This document shows, in pieces, positions 1-8,321 of a stretch of 64,000 bases of DNA; position 1 is the stretch's first letter; each line of letters starts with the position of its first letter. A program made the position numbers and the translations under genes. The stretch is from an uncultured Methanobrevibacter sp. (lineage in GTDB: Archaea > Methanobacteriota > Methanobacteria > Methanobacteriales > Methanobacteriaceae): the NCBI RefSeq assembly GCF_902801725.1, contig NZ_CADCJB010000009.1:23222-87221 (forward strand). Reading direction: 5' to 3'. The notes beneath the pieces were generated by a model, which had not been told where the DNA came from, ran no database searches, and was given only the letters and a program-made list of their open reading frames with translations.

Positions 1-2
1 TA

Positions 3-203
3 TTGGAATACAGCAATTCCATTGTGCTTATGAAGGCTTCAAGAAACACATCAAAATTGGAAAGCACCATCGAGGAAAATGACAGGCCTAAAGAAATTTA
101 CTCAGTGCAAAACTGCACACGCGAAAACGAAAAGATAATTGAAGGATTTTCCCACGAAAAGCCTTACCTTACCACAACAATAATAAAATTCGAAAATGAC
201 TAG
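3..203 (+). CDS. cbiL: C-terminal part of a cobalt-precorrin-2 C20-methyltransferase-like protein
   Basis: Only the last 66 codons are in the window; the gene begins upstream of base 1, so the first Met here is unlikely to be the real start. The fragment has the pattern seen at the end of CbiL/CobI methylases of cobalamin synthesis: a VLMKASRN strand, then a Cys-Thr-x-E-N-E-K-I segment and a closing PYLTTTIIKFE strand. CbiL uses SAM to methylate C20 of cobalt-factor II in anaerobic corrin synthesis, and methanogens need corrinoids for Mtr. Its stop overlaps the stop of the convergent regulator gene by four bases. Identification rests on a short fragment, so another tetrapyrrole methylase is possible. 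Confidence 0.55.
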   Translation: MEYSNSIVLMKASRNTSKLESTIEENDRPKEIYSVQNCTRENEKIIEGFSHEKPYLTTTIIKFEND

Positions 204-970
204 TAGTTACTAATCGGCAGAGGTTCAACCTCGAAAACACATCTACCATCACCCATCGTATAACATTGGATTTCAATTACACTGACTGGCAATTTGAAGT
301 ATTGTGTAAATAATGCTTCAAAAATTCCAGTATCCAAAAAGCAGGCTGGTTTTCCGGTTCTCGGAAGCAGTTCACATTCGAAACAGTCATAGGATGTTAT
401 TTTAATAATCTGACCTACTTCAAATGAAACCCTGCCCAAGCCTTTGGTTTTCCAAAAATCAGCGATATTTTCAAGGAAAATATCCAAATCCTCATCATAC
501 AATTTTTCAAAAAGAGAGTTGCCTATGCTGTTGCCTGTCTGCTGCAAAATAGGATCTATATTAATTCCTTCCTGAATAAGCATTGATTTCAGAGTGTGGA
601 ACAGCAATGTGGAAAATTCGGCATCATTTTCTATAAGATTTTCTATCAGATAATCTGCCTGAGTTTCCTTAATCTCATTAGGCTCAACAGCATTCACAGA
701 ACCAATATATTTGGAGTTTATATAGAAAATTTTCTTTCTGTTGTCTATAGGGTGATGTCTATAGGAAATAATTCCGCTTTCTCTCAAACCTTTAAGATGA
801 ACAGAAACAGTGGATTTTGACTTACCGACATTACTGACGATTTCTTCAAATTCCATATCACTATCCCTTAGCATTTCCAAAATAGTGAGTTTTACTGGAC
901 TTTTGATTACATTTACACCAACATTGTCTTCGGAGTTGGTGAAAATTTGTATTGGTTTTTGTTCTTTCAT
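200..970 (-). CDS. ArsR-type winged-helix regulator with V4R domain, MsvR-like
   Basis: A 256-residue two-domain protein. Residues about 20-80 are an ArsR-like winged helix (VKLTILEMLRD, then STVSVHLKGLRESGII). Residues about 105-250 fit a V4R domain and end with five cysteines: a CFEC pair, PAC, QC and RC. This resembles MsvR, the methanogen redox-responsive regulator known from Methanothermobacter and Methanosarcina, in which cysteine oxidation in V4R controls DNA binding. The start has a clear GGAG seven bases upstream of ATG, and a TTTAAATATA box lies close by, predicting a very short leader. Inverted TACGAA/TTCGTA half-sites about 135-175 bp upstream are candidate autoregulatory sites. 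The family call is by domain layout and cysteine content only; another ArsR-V4R paralogue remains possible. Confidence 0.62.
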   Translation of the reverse strand: MKEQKPIQIFTNSEDNVGVNVIKSPVKLTILEMLRDSDMEFEEIVSNVGKSKSTVSVHLKGLRESGIISYRHHPIDNRKKIFYINSKYIGSVNAVEPNEIKETQADYLIENLIENDAEFSTLLFHTLKSMLIQEGINIDPILQQTGNSIGNSLFEKLYDEDLDIFLENIADFWKTKGLGRVSFEVGQIIKITSYDCFECELLPRTGKPACFLDTGIFEALFTQYFKLPVSVIEIQCYTMGDGRCVFEVEPLPISNY

Positions 971-1104
971 GTTAAATCTCCAAATTTATACACTTATATT
1001 TAAAATCTTTAATTAATAAATATAACTAAAATTAAATGATTATACTATTGTATAGAAATTTTAAAGAAATATTGAAGATTGTAAAAAAAATTAAAACAAA
1101 TTAA

Positions 1105-1144
1105 TACGAACTGTTCGTTTTAATCCAACAAAATAGTTCGTATA
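1105..1144. promoter_or_regulatory. Candidate operator with TACGAA/TTCGT half-sites
   Basis: TACGAACTGTTCGT is a near-perfect palindrome at 1105-1118, and a further TTCGTA half-site lies at 1137-1142. It is upstream of the MsvR-like gene on that gene's strand. MsvR sites in other methanogens are, as I recall, inverted TTCG/TACGAA boxes, so autoregulation is a reasonable inference. The same half-sites recur in the repeats near 58.7, 61.9 and 63.9 kb. Confidence 0.45.
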
Positions 1145-1226
1145 CCCAATAACCACAGGCCATAAAACCGCTAAGGCAGGCTTTGAAATCATCAAAAAAT
1201 CAGTGTAAATTACATTAGACTATGAA

Positions 1227-1976
1227 TCATATCCCAAACAGATTCCCTGCATTGCGTGAAGTTATCTCAATTACTTCACTTTCGCTCATGCCAAGTTCAT
1301 CTGCAATTTTTCCAATTACATACTTCAGATTCAGGGAAGTATTCTGCTCTCCCCTCTTTTCTTCGGGAGCCATATATGGAGAATCAGTCTCTACAAGAAC
1401 ATGGTCAATGCCAATGTTTTTAAGCACTTTTCTTGTTTTCTTATTGTTTTTGTGAGTAACCGGTCCGCCGATTCCTATATAAAATCCCAATTTGATAAAA
1501 TCTCTGGCCATTTCAGCCGAACCCCCATAGGCATGAAGAGATCCGACAACATCATGCCTTTTAAGTATGTCATAAGTATCCTGCATTGCCTTTCTGGAAT
1601 GCACTATCACCGGAAGGTCATGCTTTTCAGCCAAATCAAGCATCCTATCAAACAGCCCGATTTGCATGTCCCTGTTGTCCTTTGTATGATAATAGTCTAT
1701 GCCAATCTCGCCTACTGCAACCACCTTGTCATTGTCAAGCTGACTGTCCAGAAGCGAAATATGCTCATCAGTTATTTCATCGGCAAAGGAGTAGAAATAT
1801 CCTAAAGCAGCGTATACGTTTTCATGTCTGGCAGCTAGCTCCAAAACCTCCAGATTGCTTTGAGGGTCGGTTCCGTTCACTATCATGACTATGTCATTTT
1901 CTGCAGCCTGCACTATAATCTCCTCGGCATTTTCCATTTCGCTTGCATAAACATGGCAATGCGTATCTATCATCAT
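1227..1976 (-). CDS. tatD: TatD-family metal-dependent hydrolase
   Basis: A 249-residue protein of normal TatD length. It opens with the metal-binding IDTHCH motif (His6 and His8) and continues with VGEIGIDYY (bridging Glu), PVIVHSRKA (metal His), a SLHAYGGS segment where the family has a His before the next strand, and VETDSPYMAPE (metal Asp), ending with TSRNAGNLF. TatD proteins are TIM-barrel deoxyribonucleases or phosphoesterases of the cytoplasm. The two leading Met codons make the first residue ambiguous by one. It is transcribed alone on the minus strand, about 90 bp from the divergent ThiF-family gene. The substrate is not known for archaeal members. Confidence 0.88.
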   Translation of the reverse strand: MMIDTHCHVYASEMENAEEIIVQAAENDIVMIVNGTDPQSNLEVLELAARHENVYAALGYFYSFADEITDEHISLLDSQLDNDKVVAVGEIGIDYYHTKDNRDMQIGLFDRMLDLAEKHDLPVIVHSRKAMQDTYDILKRHDVVGSLHAYGGSAEMARDFIKLGFYIGIGGPVTHKNNKKTRKVLKNIGIDHVLVETDSPYMAPEEKRGEQNTSLNLKYVIGKIADELGMSESEVIEITSRNAGNLFGI

Positions 1977-2068
1977 AAATCATCACTTAAAAGATTTTTT
2001 GCATAAGTTTTTATTGTTTCGGCTTCAATTATTATATAATCAATTAGATTAAATTAAATTTTTGGTGA

Positions 2069-2785
2069 ATGGAAATGGAGGATAAGTTTTCAAGAACAGA
2101 AATGCTGATTGGAAATGACGGACTGAAGAAACTGAGCGAATCAAAAGTCGCTGTTTTTGGTCTTGGGGGCGTAGGCTCTTATGTCTGTGAAGGACTTGTC
2201 AGAGGAGGAATCGGCAATTTCGTTTTGATAGACTTCGACAAGGTAGATGAAAGCAACATCAACAGACAACTGATTGCAACATCAAAGACTGTCGGCAGGC
2301 AAAAGGTCGACTTAATGAAAGAAAGGATTCTGGAAATCAATCCCGATGCCAATGTTGAAGTTTACAGGGAATTTTATATGGCGGATTCGCAAAGCGACAT
2401 CATTACCGAGGACTTGTCCTATGCCGTTGACTGCGTGGATACGATAATGGCAAAGATTGCAGTCATATGCAAATGTGATGAGCTGAATATTCCGGTAATC
2501 TCCTCAATGGGGACCGGGAACAAACTGGATGCGACAATGTTTGAAGTGGATGACATCTATGAGACATCCGTATGTCCGCTTGCCAGAATAATGAAAAAAG
2601 ACCTCAGAAAGAGAAATATAGAAAAGCTTAAGGTAGTCTATTCAAAGGAACATCCTATAAACACCAATGACTGTGAAATAAATAAGGATAAAAAATTCAA
2701 GGTGAAGGGAAGCGTTTCCTTTGTTCCTTCTGTTGCAGGACTGATAATTGCAGGCGAAGTAATTAAAGACATTGCAGGCAAATAA
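2069..2785 (+). CDS. tcdA: ThiF/E1-like adenylyltransferase, TcdA (YgdL) type
   Basis: A 238-residue E1-like enzyme. It has the nucleotide-binding GLGGVGSYVCEGLVRGGIG loop (residues about 31-49), the DFDKVDESNINRQ segment typical of ThiF/MoeB/E1 proteins, the VDCVDT strand before the adenylation centre, and a late Cys-Pro-Leu-Ala-Arg. The length and the early RTEMLIGNDGLKKL opening fit TcdA, which cyclises the tRNA modification t6A at A37 to ct6A. It lacks a rhodanese domain and the zinc CxxC pairs of MoeB. Archaeal members may serve another sulfur- or thiolation-related role. Met1 and Met3 are both possible starts, as the upstream GGTGA sits very close to the first ATG. Confidence 0.75.
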   Translation: MEMEDKFSRTEMLIGNDGLKKLSESKVAVFGLGGVGSYVCEGLVRGGIGNFVLIDFDKVDESNINRQLIATSKTVGRQKVDLMKERILEINPDANVEVYREFYMADSQSDIITEDLSYAVDCVDTIMAKIAVICKCDELNIPVISSMGTGNKLDATMFEVDDIYETSVCPLARIMKKDLRKRNIEKLKVVYSKEHPINTNDCEINKDKKFKVKGSVSFVPSVAGLIIAGEVIKDIAGK

Positions 2786-2834
2786 CGATTAGTTTAATTC
2801 AATTTAACGTATAATTATTAAGGAGACAATAGAA

Positions 2835-3311
2835 ATGGCAGATGAAAAATCCGCAAGTGACAATGCAAACCGAATGAGCAAAAACGAGTATTATCTTGCA
2901 ATTGCCCTTGCAGTATCAAAAAGAAGCACATGCTTGAAAAGACGCTATGGAGCAGTAATAGTTAATAACGACGAGATAGTAAGTACAGGATACAATGGAA
3001 ATCCAAGAGGAGAGGAAAACTGTTGTGACAGAGGAAACTGTCAAAGAATGAACCTTCCGTCCAATTCAGGCAACTACAACGATTGCTTTTCCGTTCATGC
3101 AGAACAGAATGCAATGATAAGTGCAAGCAGGAACGAAATGCTTGGCTCAACCATTTTTCTTGCCGGAGAAAAGTATGATGACGGCTCATGGGTAGAGATA
3201 GATGACGCAGAGCCTTGTCCGATATGCTTCAGAATGATAAAGAACTCCGGAATTGACAGGATAGTCAGCCAAAAAGGAATCATGAATCTGAGTAAGGAAT
3301 CTGAGATGTAA
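2835..3311 (+). CDS. dCMP deaminase-family cytidylate deaminase
   Basis: A 158-residue zinc deaminase. The active-site HAEQNA lies at residues 88-93 (zinc His88, proton-shuttle Glu90), and the second zinc motif PCPICFRMI has Cys128 and Cys131. The insert GNPRGEENCCDRGNCQR is typical of dCMP deaminases of the ComE/Dcd type, which convert dCMP to dUMP for thymidylate synthesis. The start is supported by AAGGAGA eight to nine bases upstream. The gene lies 49 bp after the ThiF-like gene and 11 bp before the HEAT-repeat gene on the same strand, so the three may be co-transcribed. Free-base or tRNA deaminase activity is less likely given the length and the Cys-rich insert. Confidence 0.82.
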   Translation: MADEKSASDNANRMSKNEYYLAIALAVSKRSTCLKRRYGAVIVNNDEIVSTGYNGNPRGEENCCDRGNCQRMNLPSNSGNYNDCFSVHAEQNAMISASRNEMLGSTIFLAGEKYDDGSWVEIDDAEPCPICFRMIKNSGIDRIVSQKGIMNLSKESEM

Positions 3312-3322
3312 TATCCCCACAT

Positions 3323-3961
3323 ATGCTGAAGGCATTGAAAATGTCAGACGATACACTAAAAGAGCTGAGAGAGATAACAAAAAACAGGCAATGCTGGAAA
3401 GCAAGTCTTGATGATGTTGCAACCAAATTGAACAGTGATTATTCGGTTGCCGTGAAGGCGAAGGCATTATGGCTTCTTGGAGAGATGGGATTAAAACATC
3501 CTGCAGAAATAGCCTGTCATGTTGATGATATTGCAGGATTTATGAAAGATGATGATGCCAAACTTCGTGAAAGGTCAGCCAATGCAATGGGAAGAATAGG
3601 ACGGGCAGACAAAAATCTTGTAATTCCCCATATGGACAGATTAATGGAAATGAGATATGACGAATCAGAAAATGTCCGTCATGCATTTGTCTGGGCCTGT
3701 GAAAATATAGCTTCGAATGCTCCCGAGCTGTTTTGTGAAAGACTGGAGATTTTCTATGAAATGATTTCAGATCCCGGAGAGAAAGTCAGGATAGAAGCTC
3801 CCGAAATGTTCAGGGTAGTTGGAAAAAGAAACCCCGATTGCGTAAAGCCTTATCTGAAGAGGTTGGAACTGATTGCAGAAAATGACGACAACCCCACAGT
3901 TCGAATACACAGCACCGGTGCAATCCGAATTACAAAAAAAACTCTGAATAAAGGTTTATGA
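3323..3961 (+). CDS. HEAT-repeat protein
   Basis: A protein of at most 212 residues made almost wholly of paired helices of HEAT type: repeated patterns of about 35-40 residues such as KAKALWLLGEMG, RERSANAMGRIGRA, RHAFVWACENIA and RIEAPEMFRVVGKRNP. No catalytic motif is visible. HEAT proteins act as scaffolds or protein-binding modules in the cytoplasm. The upstream ATG at 3323 has no Shine-Dalgarno; the in-frame ATG at 3341 (MSDDTLKEL) has only a weak AAGGC and is about as likely a start. Its closeness to the deaminase gene suggests co-transcription; its partner cannot be told from sequence. Confidence 0.72.
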   Translation: MLKALKMSDDTLKELREITKNRQCWKASLDDVATKLNSDYSVAVKAKALWLLGEMGLKHPAEIACHVDDIAGFMKDDDAKLRERSANAMGRIGRADKNLVIPHMDRLMEMRYDESENVRHAFVWACENIASNAPELFCERLEIFYEMISDPGEKVRIEAPEMFRVVGKRNPDCVKPYLKRLELIAENDDNPTVRIHSTGAIRITKKTLNKGL

Positions 3962-4268
3962 CATATGCAAATTTTGATGAAACACTTTGCAGAGATATAA
4001 AAAACATTGAAAAACTAATTTTTAAAACTTCTTGTATATGCCCAGTCAAAATTGGGATTGAAATTTGAAAACCTTGTCGTTAATGTGAATTGCATGTCAT
4101 TAAATTAAAACTATAAAAATAACCATTGATTTTATTAAGCATATCTTGCAGGAAATTACTGGAAACTTTTTCGTCATTCTTACTTCATGGAATTCGGCAT
4201 GAAAATTAAATGACTATCTTAATAACATCATGAAAAATTTTTTATAAATTTATTACTTAAATATAATT
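3962..4268. other. Intergenic region upstream of cstA
   Basis: About 307 bp of AT-rich DNA with no ORF of note and no recognisable RNA gene. The only supported element is the TATA box at its downstream end. CCCAGTCAAAATTGGG near 4040 is a weak inverted repeat of doubtful meaning. Confidence 0.6.
4240..4249 (+). promoter_or_regulatory. TATA box of cstA; probable leaderless transcript
   Basis: TTTATAAAT is centred about 24 bp before the ATG of cstA, the spacing from archaeal TATA box to transcription start. No Shine-Dalgarno precedes the ATG. Transcription should therefore begin at or beside the start codon, giving a leaderless mRNA. Confidence 0.55.
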
Positions 4269-5681
4269 ATGTATAGTTTCATTATTTGTGTTATAGCATT
4301 AATCGCATCGTACTTTACTTATGCAAAACTGGTTGAAAGGTCAGTCGGCGTTGATGAAACACGCGAAACTCCAGCATACAGACTGCAGGATGGGGTTGAC
4401 TACGTACCGATGCCTCTAGTAAAGAATTTTTTAGTGCATTTTTTAAACATTGCCGGTCTGGGCCCAATTTTTGGAGCCATACAAGGTGCATTATTTGGTC
4501 CAGCGGCATTTATATGGATTACATTAGGTACAATCTTAATTGGAGGGGTTCATGACTACTTCACAGGATTCATGTCCGTGCGAAATGATGGATTGACCAT
4601 GCCTGATATCGTTTCAAAGTATTTGGGAACCAGAATCAGAAAACTTGTTGCCGTTCTCATAATTATTACTGGAATTCTTGTTGCAACCACATTTGCAAAG
4701 GGAGCTGCAGATTTAATCAGCGCCCTAACTGGCATACCACTACTTATTTGTATAATAGTAATATTCATTTACTTCTTGATTGCAACCGTATTTCCGGTAG
4801 ATAAACTTATTGGAAGAATATACCCTATTTTTGGAGTATTGCTATTGCTTATGGCAGTGATAATGCTAGGTGGACTAATCCTTAATCCATCATACTCCAT
4901 TCCGGAGTTTACAACACAGGGATTGTATTTAACTGACAAAAACATTTTTCCATTTCTGTTTGTTACCGTTGCCTGCGGAGCAATTTCAGGTTTTCACGCA
5001 TCCCAATCTCCAATAGTTGCACGATGTATTGAAAATGAAAAGGACTCCAGGCCGGTATTTTATGGTGCAATGGTTGTGGAAGGTTTGGTTGCTCTTTTCT
5101 GGGCAGCAATTGCAATGGCATTTTTCCACGGCCAGCCTCAACTTGCAGCAATCTACGGCGCACAGCCTGCAGTGGCAGTAAAGGAAATGGCAACAGTATT
5201 GGTAGGACCTGTCGGTTTGGTTTTAACCATCATAGGAGTTGTAATCTGTCCAATAACATCAGGGGACACTGCACTTAGAAGTTCAAGAATAACAATTTCA
5301 GATTCATTGAATATCAACAATGAGAAAATAATGACAAGGCTGAAAATAGGTATACCATTGTTTTTAGTATCATTCGGATTGACATTTATTGATTTCAGTT
5401 TGGTTTGGAGATACTTTGCATGGTCCCAATTGATAGTAGCTACAATAGTTCTGTATGCAGCAGCAGCCTATCTGATGAAAAACAAACAGCATTACATCCT
5501 TGCATTAGCTCCAGCAATAGTTTGTACTTTAATTGCATTTGCATACATTCTGCAAGCTCCGGAAGGTTTAAGATTGCCTTCAATGATATCTAATGTAATT
5601 TCGGTCATTGCAACGGCAGTCACCACAGTACTATTCCTTAAACAATACAAACCAAAGTCGGAAACTCAAACTGACCAATAA
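4269..5681 (+). CDS. cstA: CstA-family membrane transporter
   Basis: A 470-residue integral membrane protein with about 12-13 hydrophobic helices, shorter than the roughly 700-residue Escherichia coli CstA but of the size usual for archaeal and Clostridial members. CstA signatures are visible: the early DGVDYVPM, the PIFGAIQGALFGPAAFIWITLGTI block, the HDYFTGFMSVRNDG segment (residues about 95-108) and FHASQSPIVARC in the middle. Characterised CstA proteins import pyruvate or peptides during carbon starvation; a methanogen might use it for pyruvate, amino acids or peptides. It is a single-gene unit with a predicted leaderless start and a downstream hairpin terminator. Confidence 0.88.
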   Translation: MYSFIICVIALIASYFTYAKLVERSVGVDETRETPAYRLQDGVDYVPMPLVKNFLVHFLNIAGLGPIFGAIQGALFGPAAFIWITLGTILIGGVHDYFTGFMSVRNDGLTMPDIVSKYLGTRIRKLVAVLIIITGILVATTFAKGAADLISALTGIPLLICIIVIFIYFLIATVFPVDKLIGRIYPIFGVLLLLMAVIMLGGLILNPSYSIPEFTTQGLYLTDKNIFPFLFVTVACGAISGFHASQSPIVARCIENEKDSRPVFYGAMVVEGLVALFWAAIAMAFFHGQPQLAAIYGAQPAVAVKEMATVLVGPVGLVLTIIGVVICPITSGDTALRSSRITISDSLNINNEKIMTRLKIGIPLFLVSFGLTFIDFSLVWRYFAWSQLIVATIVLYAAAAYLMKNKQHYILALAPAIVCTLIAFAYILQAPEGLRLPSMISNVISVIATAVTTVLFLKQYKPKSETQTDQ

Positions 5682-5682
5682 T

Positions 5683-5726
5683 TTAAAAACCTAAGCGGCT
5701 TTAATTAGTCGCTTAAACGTTTTTAA
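5683..5726 (+). terminator. Hairpin terminator after cstA
   Basis: Nested stem: TTAAAAAC pairs with GTTTTTAA (outer arms) and TAAGCG pairs with CGCTTA (inner arms) around a 12-base loop. It starts within a few bases of the cstA stop and is followed by a T-rich run. Confidence 0.6.
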
Positions 5727-5797
5727 ATATATTCTTTTTTTAAAATATTTATTAAAATACAATTTTTATGATGTAAACACGTGAGTACATTCGAAAA

Positions 5798-6329
5798 TTA
5801 TTCTTCAGATAATCTTTGGCCCAAATCATAAGCTTTAGCACAGTCTTTAGGAAACTGCACTTCCTTGATCTGTTCCTTGTGTTCGGCATCGAACATGTTG
5901 TTTAGATATAAATCGTACTTTTTAAACTGCTTTGTGTCATAAGCATACAATGATTCACATTCACCAAAGATTGCTGTGAGATATCCCCTCATGATGGCCA
6001 GCTGGTCTTCACCGTTGAAATAATCCATTTCTTTAGGGACATTCATTGTGTATATCATTGCTGTTTTTATTTTCTTTTTGATTTTTGAAACCCTATTGCC
6101 GTCATCGTCTAAAACATAGGTATCGGCTGCAAAAAGCAATCTTTCAATTTTCTGAGTTTTTCTTCAGATGGCATGCAAAACAGCTCATGCATCCCTTAAA
6201 ATCATAAGTGTACAAATCAATGTATTTCACATTTGCACCGTTATCTTCAGCACCTTCAGCCACATTTTTGCAAAGCTCTGCAGTGTTTCCCTTTTTTCTA
6301 GGACTTGCATTAATAACTATCAAATTCAT
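5798..6329 (-). pseudogene. NADPH-dependent FMN reductase/flavodoxin-like gene with internal deletion
   Basis: Two minus-strand pieces belong to one iron-sulfur flavoprotein-like gene. The upstream piece (6329 down to 6144) encodes MNLIVINASPRKKGNT, the flavin-phosphate loop, and CMSCFACHLKKN, a cysteine cluster typical of this family. The downstream piece encodes IERLLFAADTYVLDD and the C-terminal half. At the junction (about 6140-6150) KKNSEN runs straight into a stop while the other frame continues ERLLFAAD. The roughly 40 residues normally between them, which hold the conserved strand and helix for flavin binding, are missing. A short out-of-frame deletion best explains this. The product should be non-functional. 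Confidence 0.75.
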
Positions 6330-6755
6330 AATATAGACTTTGGGATTAATGGTAAAAAATATATTTACATTAATTGGTGAAAAAAAGTTAAAAATTCATT
6401 TAAATTAAAAATAGCTATTAAAGATATGGAGAAATTAACTTCAATAGCTATTGTAGACAGTGAAAGAAACCTATATTATCTCACATATAAATTTCGTTTA
6501 TTGTTAATTAATTCTATATCGATGGAGAAAATAATAACTAAAAATTGTTATGCTCTCAATTAATAGTTATTGGCTAATGATGGATTTATCAACATAGAAA
6601 TAATTAATTCGAAAAATAATCAAATATTCTCTATTCAACTATTTTTCTAACATTAGTAACGCATTACTAATCTTAGAAAGATAATTAGAAGGGAAGAATA
6701 GTTATTGAATAAATAACTATTCTACATATGGCTAGATATTAACTATTTTCGATGA
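6330..6755. other. Intergenic region with two-hairpin element
   Basis: A 426-bp non-coding stretch between the decayed flavoprotein gene and the end of the MvhD-like gene. No ORF was found. It contains the structured element at 6637-6722 and AT-rich DNA with several imperfect palindromes to its left. Confidence 0.6.
6637..6722. ncRNA. Two-hairpin structured element, copy A
   Basis: Hairpin 1: TTTCTAACATTAGTAA (6644-6659) and TTACTAATCTTAGAAA (6664-6679) pair except for one C-C mismatch around a CGCA loop. Hairpin 2: GAATAGTTATT (6696-6706) pairs perfectly with AATAACTATTC (6712-6722). A second copy at 10430-10518 keeps the outer bases, the mismatch and the spacing while changing inner pairs in a compensating way. 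It could be an RNA, a protein-binding DNA element or the end of a mobile element; strand is undecided. Hairpin 2 may also terminate the MvhD-like transcript. Confidence 0.45.
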
Positions 6756-7157
6756 TTATAATTCTAATGGACCCAATTTGGTCAGAGTATCATGGAATTC
6801 TTCCATTGTCCTTTGGAATTTTTCACCTTCTGATGCTGATATCCATTCATGGCGGAATCTTTCTTTTTCGATTCCGAATTCTTCTAGAATGTCTTCAACG
6901 ATTTTTGATCTTCTGGACCATTTGTAGTTTCCTGCGTCATAGTGGCAGTCTCCAATATGGCATCCTCCTACAAATACTCCGTCTGCTCCTTCCTGGAATG
7001 CTTTGAAAATCATTGAAGGGTTGATTCTTCCAGAGCACATTACACGAATAATTCTGATGTTTGGTGAATATTGCATACGTGCTGTTCCTGCTGTATCTGC
7101 TCCACCGTAACAACACCAGTTACATAATAAACCTACTATTTTTAAATCGTCTGCCAT
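6756..7157 (-). CDS. MvhD-like iron-sulfur subunit (FlpD-like)
   Basis: A 133-residue protein matching MvhD/FlpD in length and motifs: [19 protein letters not shown] near the N-terminus, [10 protein letters not shown] in the middle and [14 protein letters not shown] about residue 66, giving the cysteines for a [2Fe-2S]-type cluster. MvhD links electron-input modules (hydrogenase or formate dehydrogenase) to the HdrA subunit of heterodisulfide reductase. Here it is the last gene of a cluster with FdhB-like and FdhA-like subunits, nine bases after the FdhB-like stop, and no hydrogenase subunits follow. The order matches what I recall for the flp operon of Methanothermobacter. The inferred role is passing electrons from the F420-type partner to an Hdr-like acceptor. 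Confidence 0.85.
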   Translation of the reverse strand: MADDLKIVGLLCNWCCYGGADTAGTARMQYSPNIRIIRVMCSGRINPSMIFKAFQEGADGVFVGGCHIGDCHYDAGNYKWSRRSKIVEDILEEFGIEKERFRHEWISASEGEKFQRTMEEFHDTLTKLGPLEL

Positions 7158-7166
7158 CTAATCACC

Positions 7167-8321
7167 TCATAATTCGGTTTTTTCTGGACTGTATAATGGA
7201 GGTTTAATATCATCTGAAACTCCAGCTACATAGCCAGTTCTATTGTAGTATTTTTTCTGCAATTTGTCAAAGATTAATGAAACAGGAATGTCCATTGGAC
7301 ATACGTCATCGCATTGTCCGCAATCCACACAGCTGAAACTCATGTGAGATAATCTTACTCCCTGGAACGCAATAGGGGTTGGCGGAACTGTTGTTTCATC
7401 TTTGAAGTATGGCTTATTTAGTTCACAGTTTTCAAAGCACCAACAGATTGGACAAACGTCACGGCATGCATAACAGCTAATACAACGACTCCATTCATCC
7501 ATTTCGCTAACTAACGGATAGCTTGCATCCTGAACCTTTTTAGCCATTTTAATCATTATGCCTTCGACTTTTTCTCTTCCATCAATTGCTCCTTGAGCAG
7601 GATTTTTTGTTTCGATAAGTCCTGCTTTTTTAGCGCCATCTATTAATTCCTGACCTTTTTCATCGTTGATTTCAATGAATGTCCAGCCGTCTTCTGCTCC
7701 CCAGTTTCCACAGGCGATGTTTGCTTTTCTTGGGATTTTCACATCACATCTTTGGCAGTTGTTACGGCGACCATATCCTTCCTCTTCGAGGTCGTGGATT
7801 TTCACAGCTTCTTCTGAACCGTCTGCAAGTTCAATTATGAATTTACCTTTGTCGATTTCCTCGCTGACAACATCATCAGGGTCAGCCTCGTAGAAAAGGT
7901 CAATCATTTTCCTGCCGCTAACAGGAGATACAGTTCCTCCACAGTTTAATCCAATCAGATAAATATTGTCCTTATTAATTTTATGTCTTGTTATCAGTTC
8001 CTCTACAGCCCTCATGTCACATGGTTTGACTGTGACTGCTACTTTTTTATCAAATAAGTATTTTTGAACAATGTCCCCAATCATTGTTGGAGCGCAATGG
8101 TAAGATCCGGCTGTCTTTAATAAATCATCAGATTCTGTGATGAATGTTGGGGTTGCATCGTATACATCATTTTGAGGACTTAATGCCAAAACTCCGTCAA
8201 CTATTTCCTCATCTAGCAAATACTTTAGAATACTTGTTACAGCTCCCCCACATTCGCCAGCATTGTGAATATCATCATTTTGGGATTTTGCTAAAACGTA
8301 ACTCATATAATCACTATCCAT
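7167..8321 (-). CDS. FdhB/FrhB-like F420-dependent oxidoreductase beta subunit
   Basis: A 384-residue cytoplasmic flavo-iron-sulfur protein. The N-terminal half carries the coenzyme F420 hydrogenase/dehydrogenase beta fold: [18 protein letters not shown] at residues about 21-38, [10 protein letters not shown], and [21 protein letters not shown] in the middle. The C-terminal part has two four-cysteine clusters, [11 protein letters not shown] and [12 protein letters not shown], as in formate dehydrogenase beta. FdhB-type subunits bind FAD and reduce or oxidise F420. It overlaps the upstream FdhA-like gene by eight bases, implying coupled translation. Met1 or Met6 could start the protein. The physiological electron donor of this short complex is unknown. 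Confidence 0.85.
   Translation of the reverse strand: MDSDYMSYVLAKSQNDDIHNAGECGGAVTSILKYLLDEEIVDGVLALSPQNDVYDATPTFITESDDLLKTAGSYHCAPTMIGDIVQKYLFDKKVAVTVKPCDMRAVEELITRHKINKDNIYLIGLNCGGTVSPVSGRKMIDLFYEADPDDVVSEEIDKGKFIIELADGSEEAVKIHDLEEEGYGRRNNCQRCDVKIPRKANIACGNWGAEDGWTFIEINDEKGQELIDGAKKAGLIETKNPAQGAIDGREKVEGIMIKMAKKVQDASYPLVSEMDEWSRCISCYACRDVCPICWCFENCELNKPYFKDETTVPPTPIAFQGVRLSHMSFSCVDCGQCDDVCPMDIPVSLIFDKLQKKYYNRTGYVAGVSDDIKPPLYSPEKTEL

Noticed and set aside
4030..4055. CCCAGTCAAAATTGGG as a terminator of the HEAT-repeat gene
   Set aside because: The arms are only four bases, there is no T run, and it is about 75 bases from the stop.
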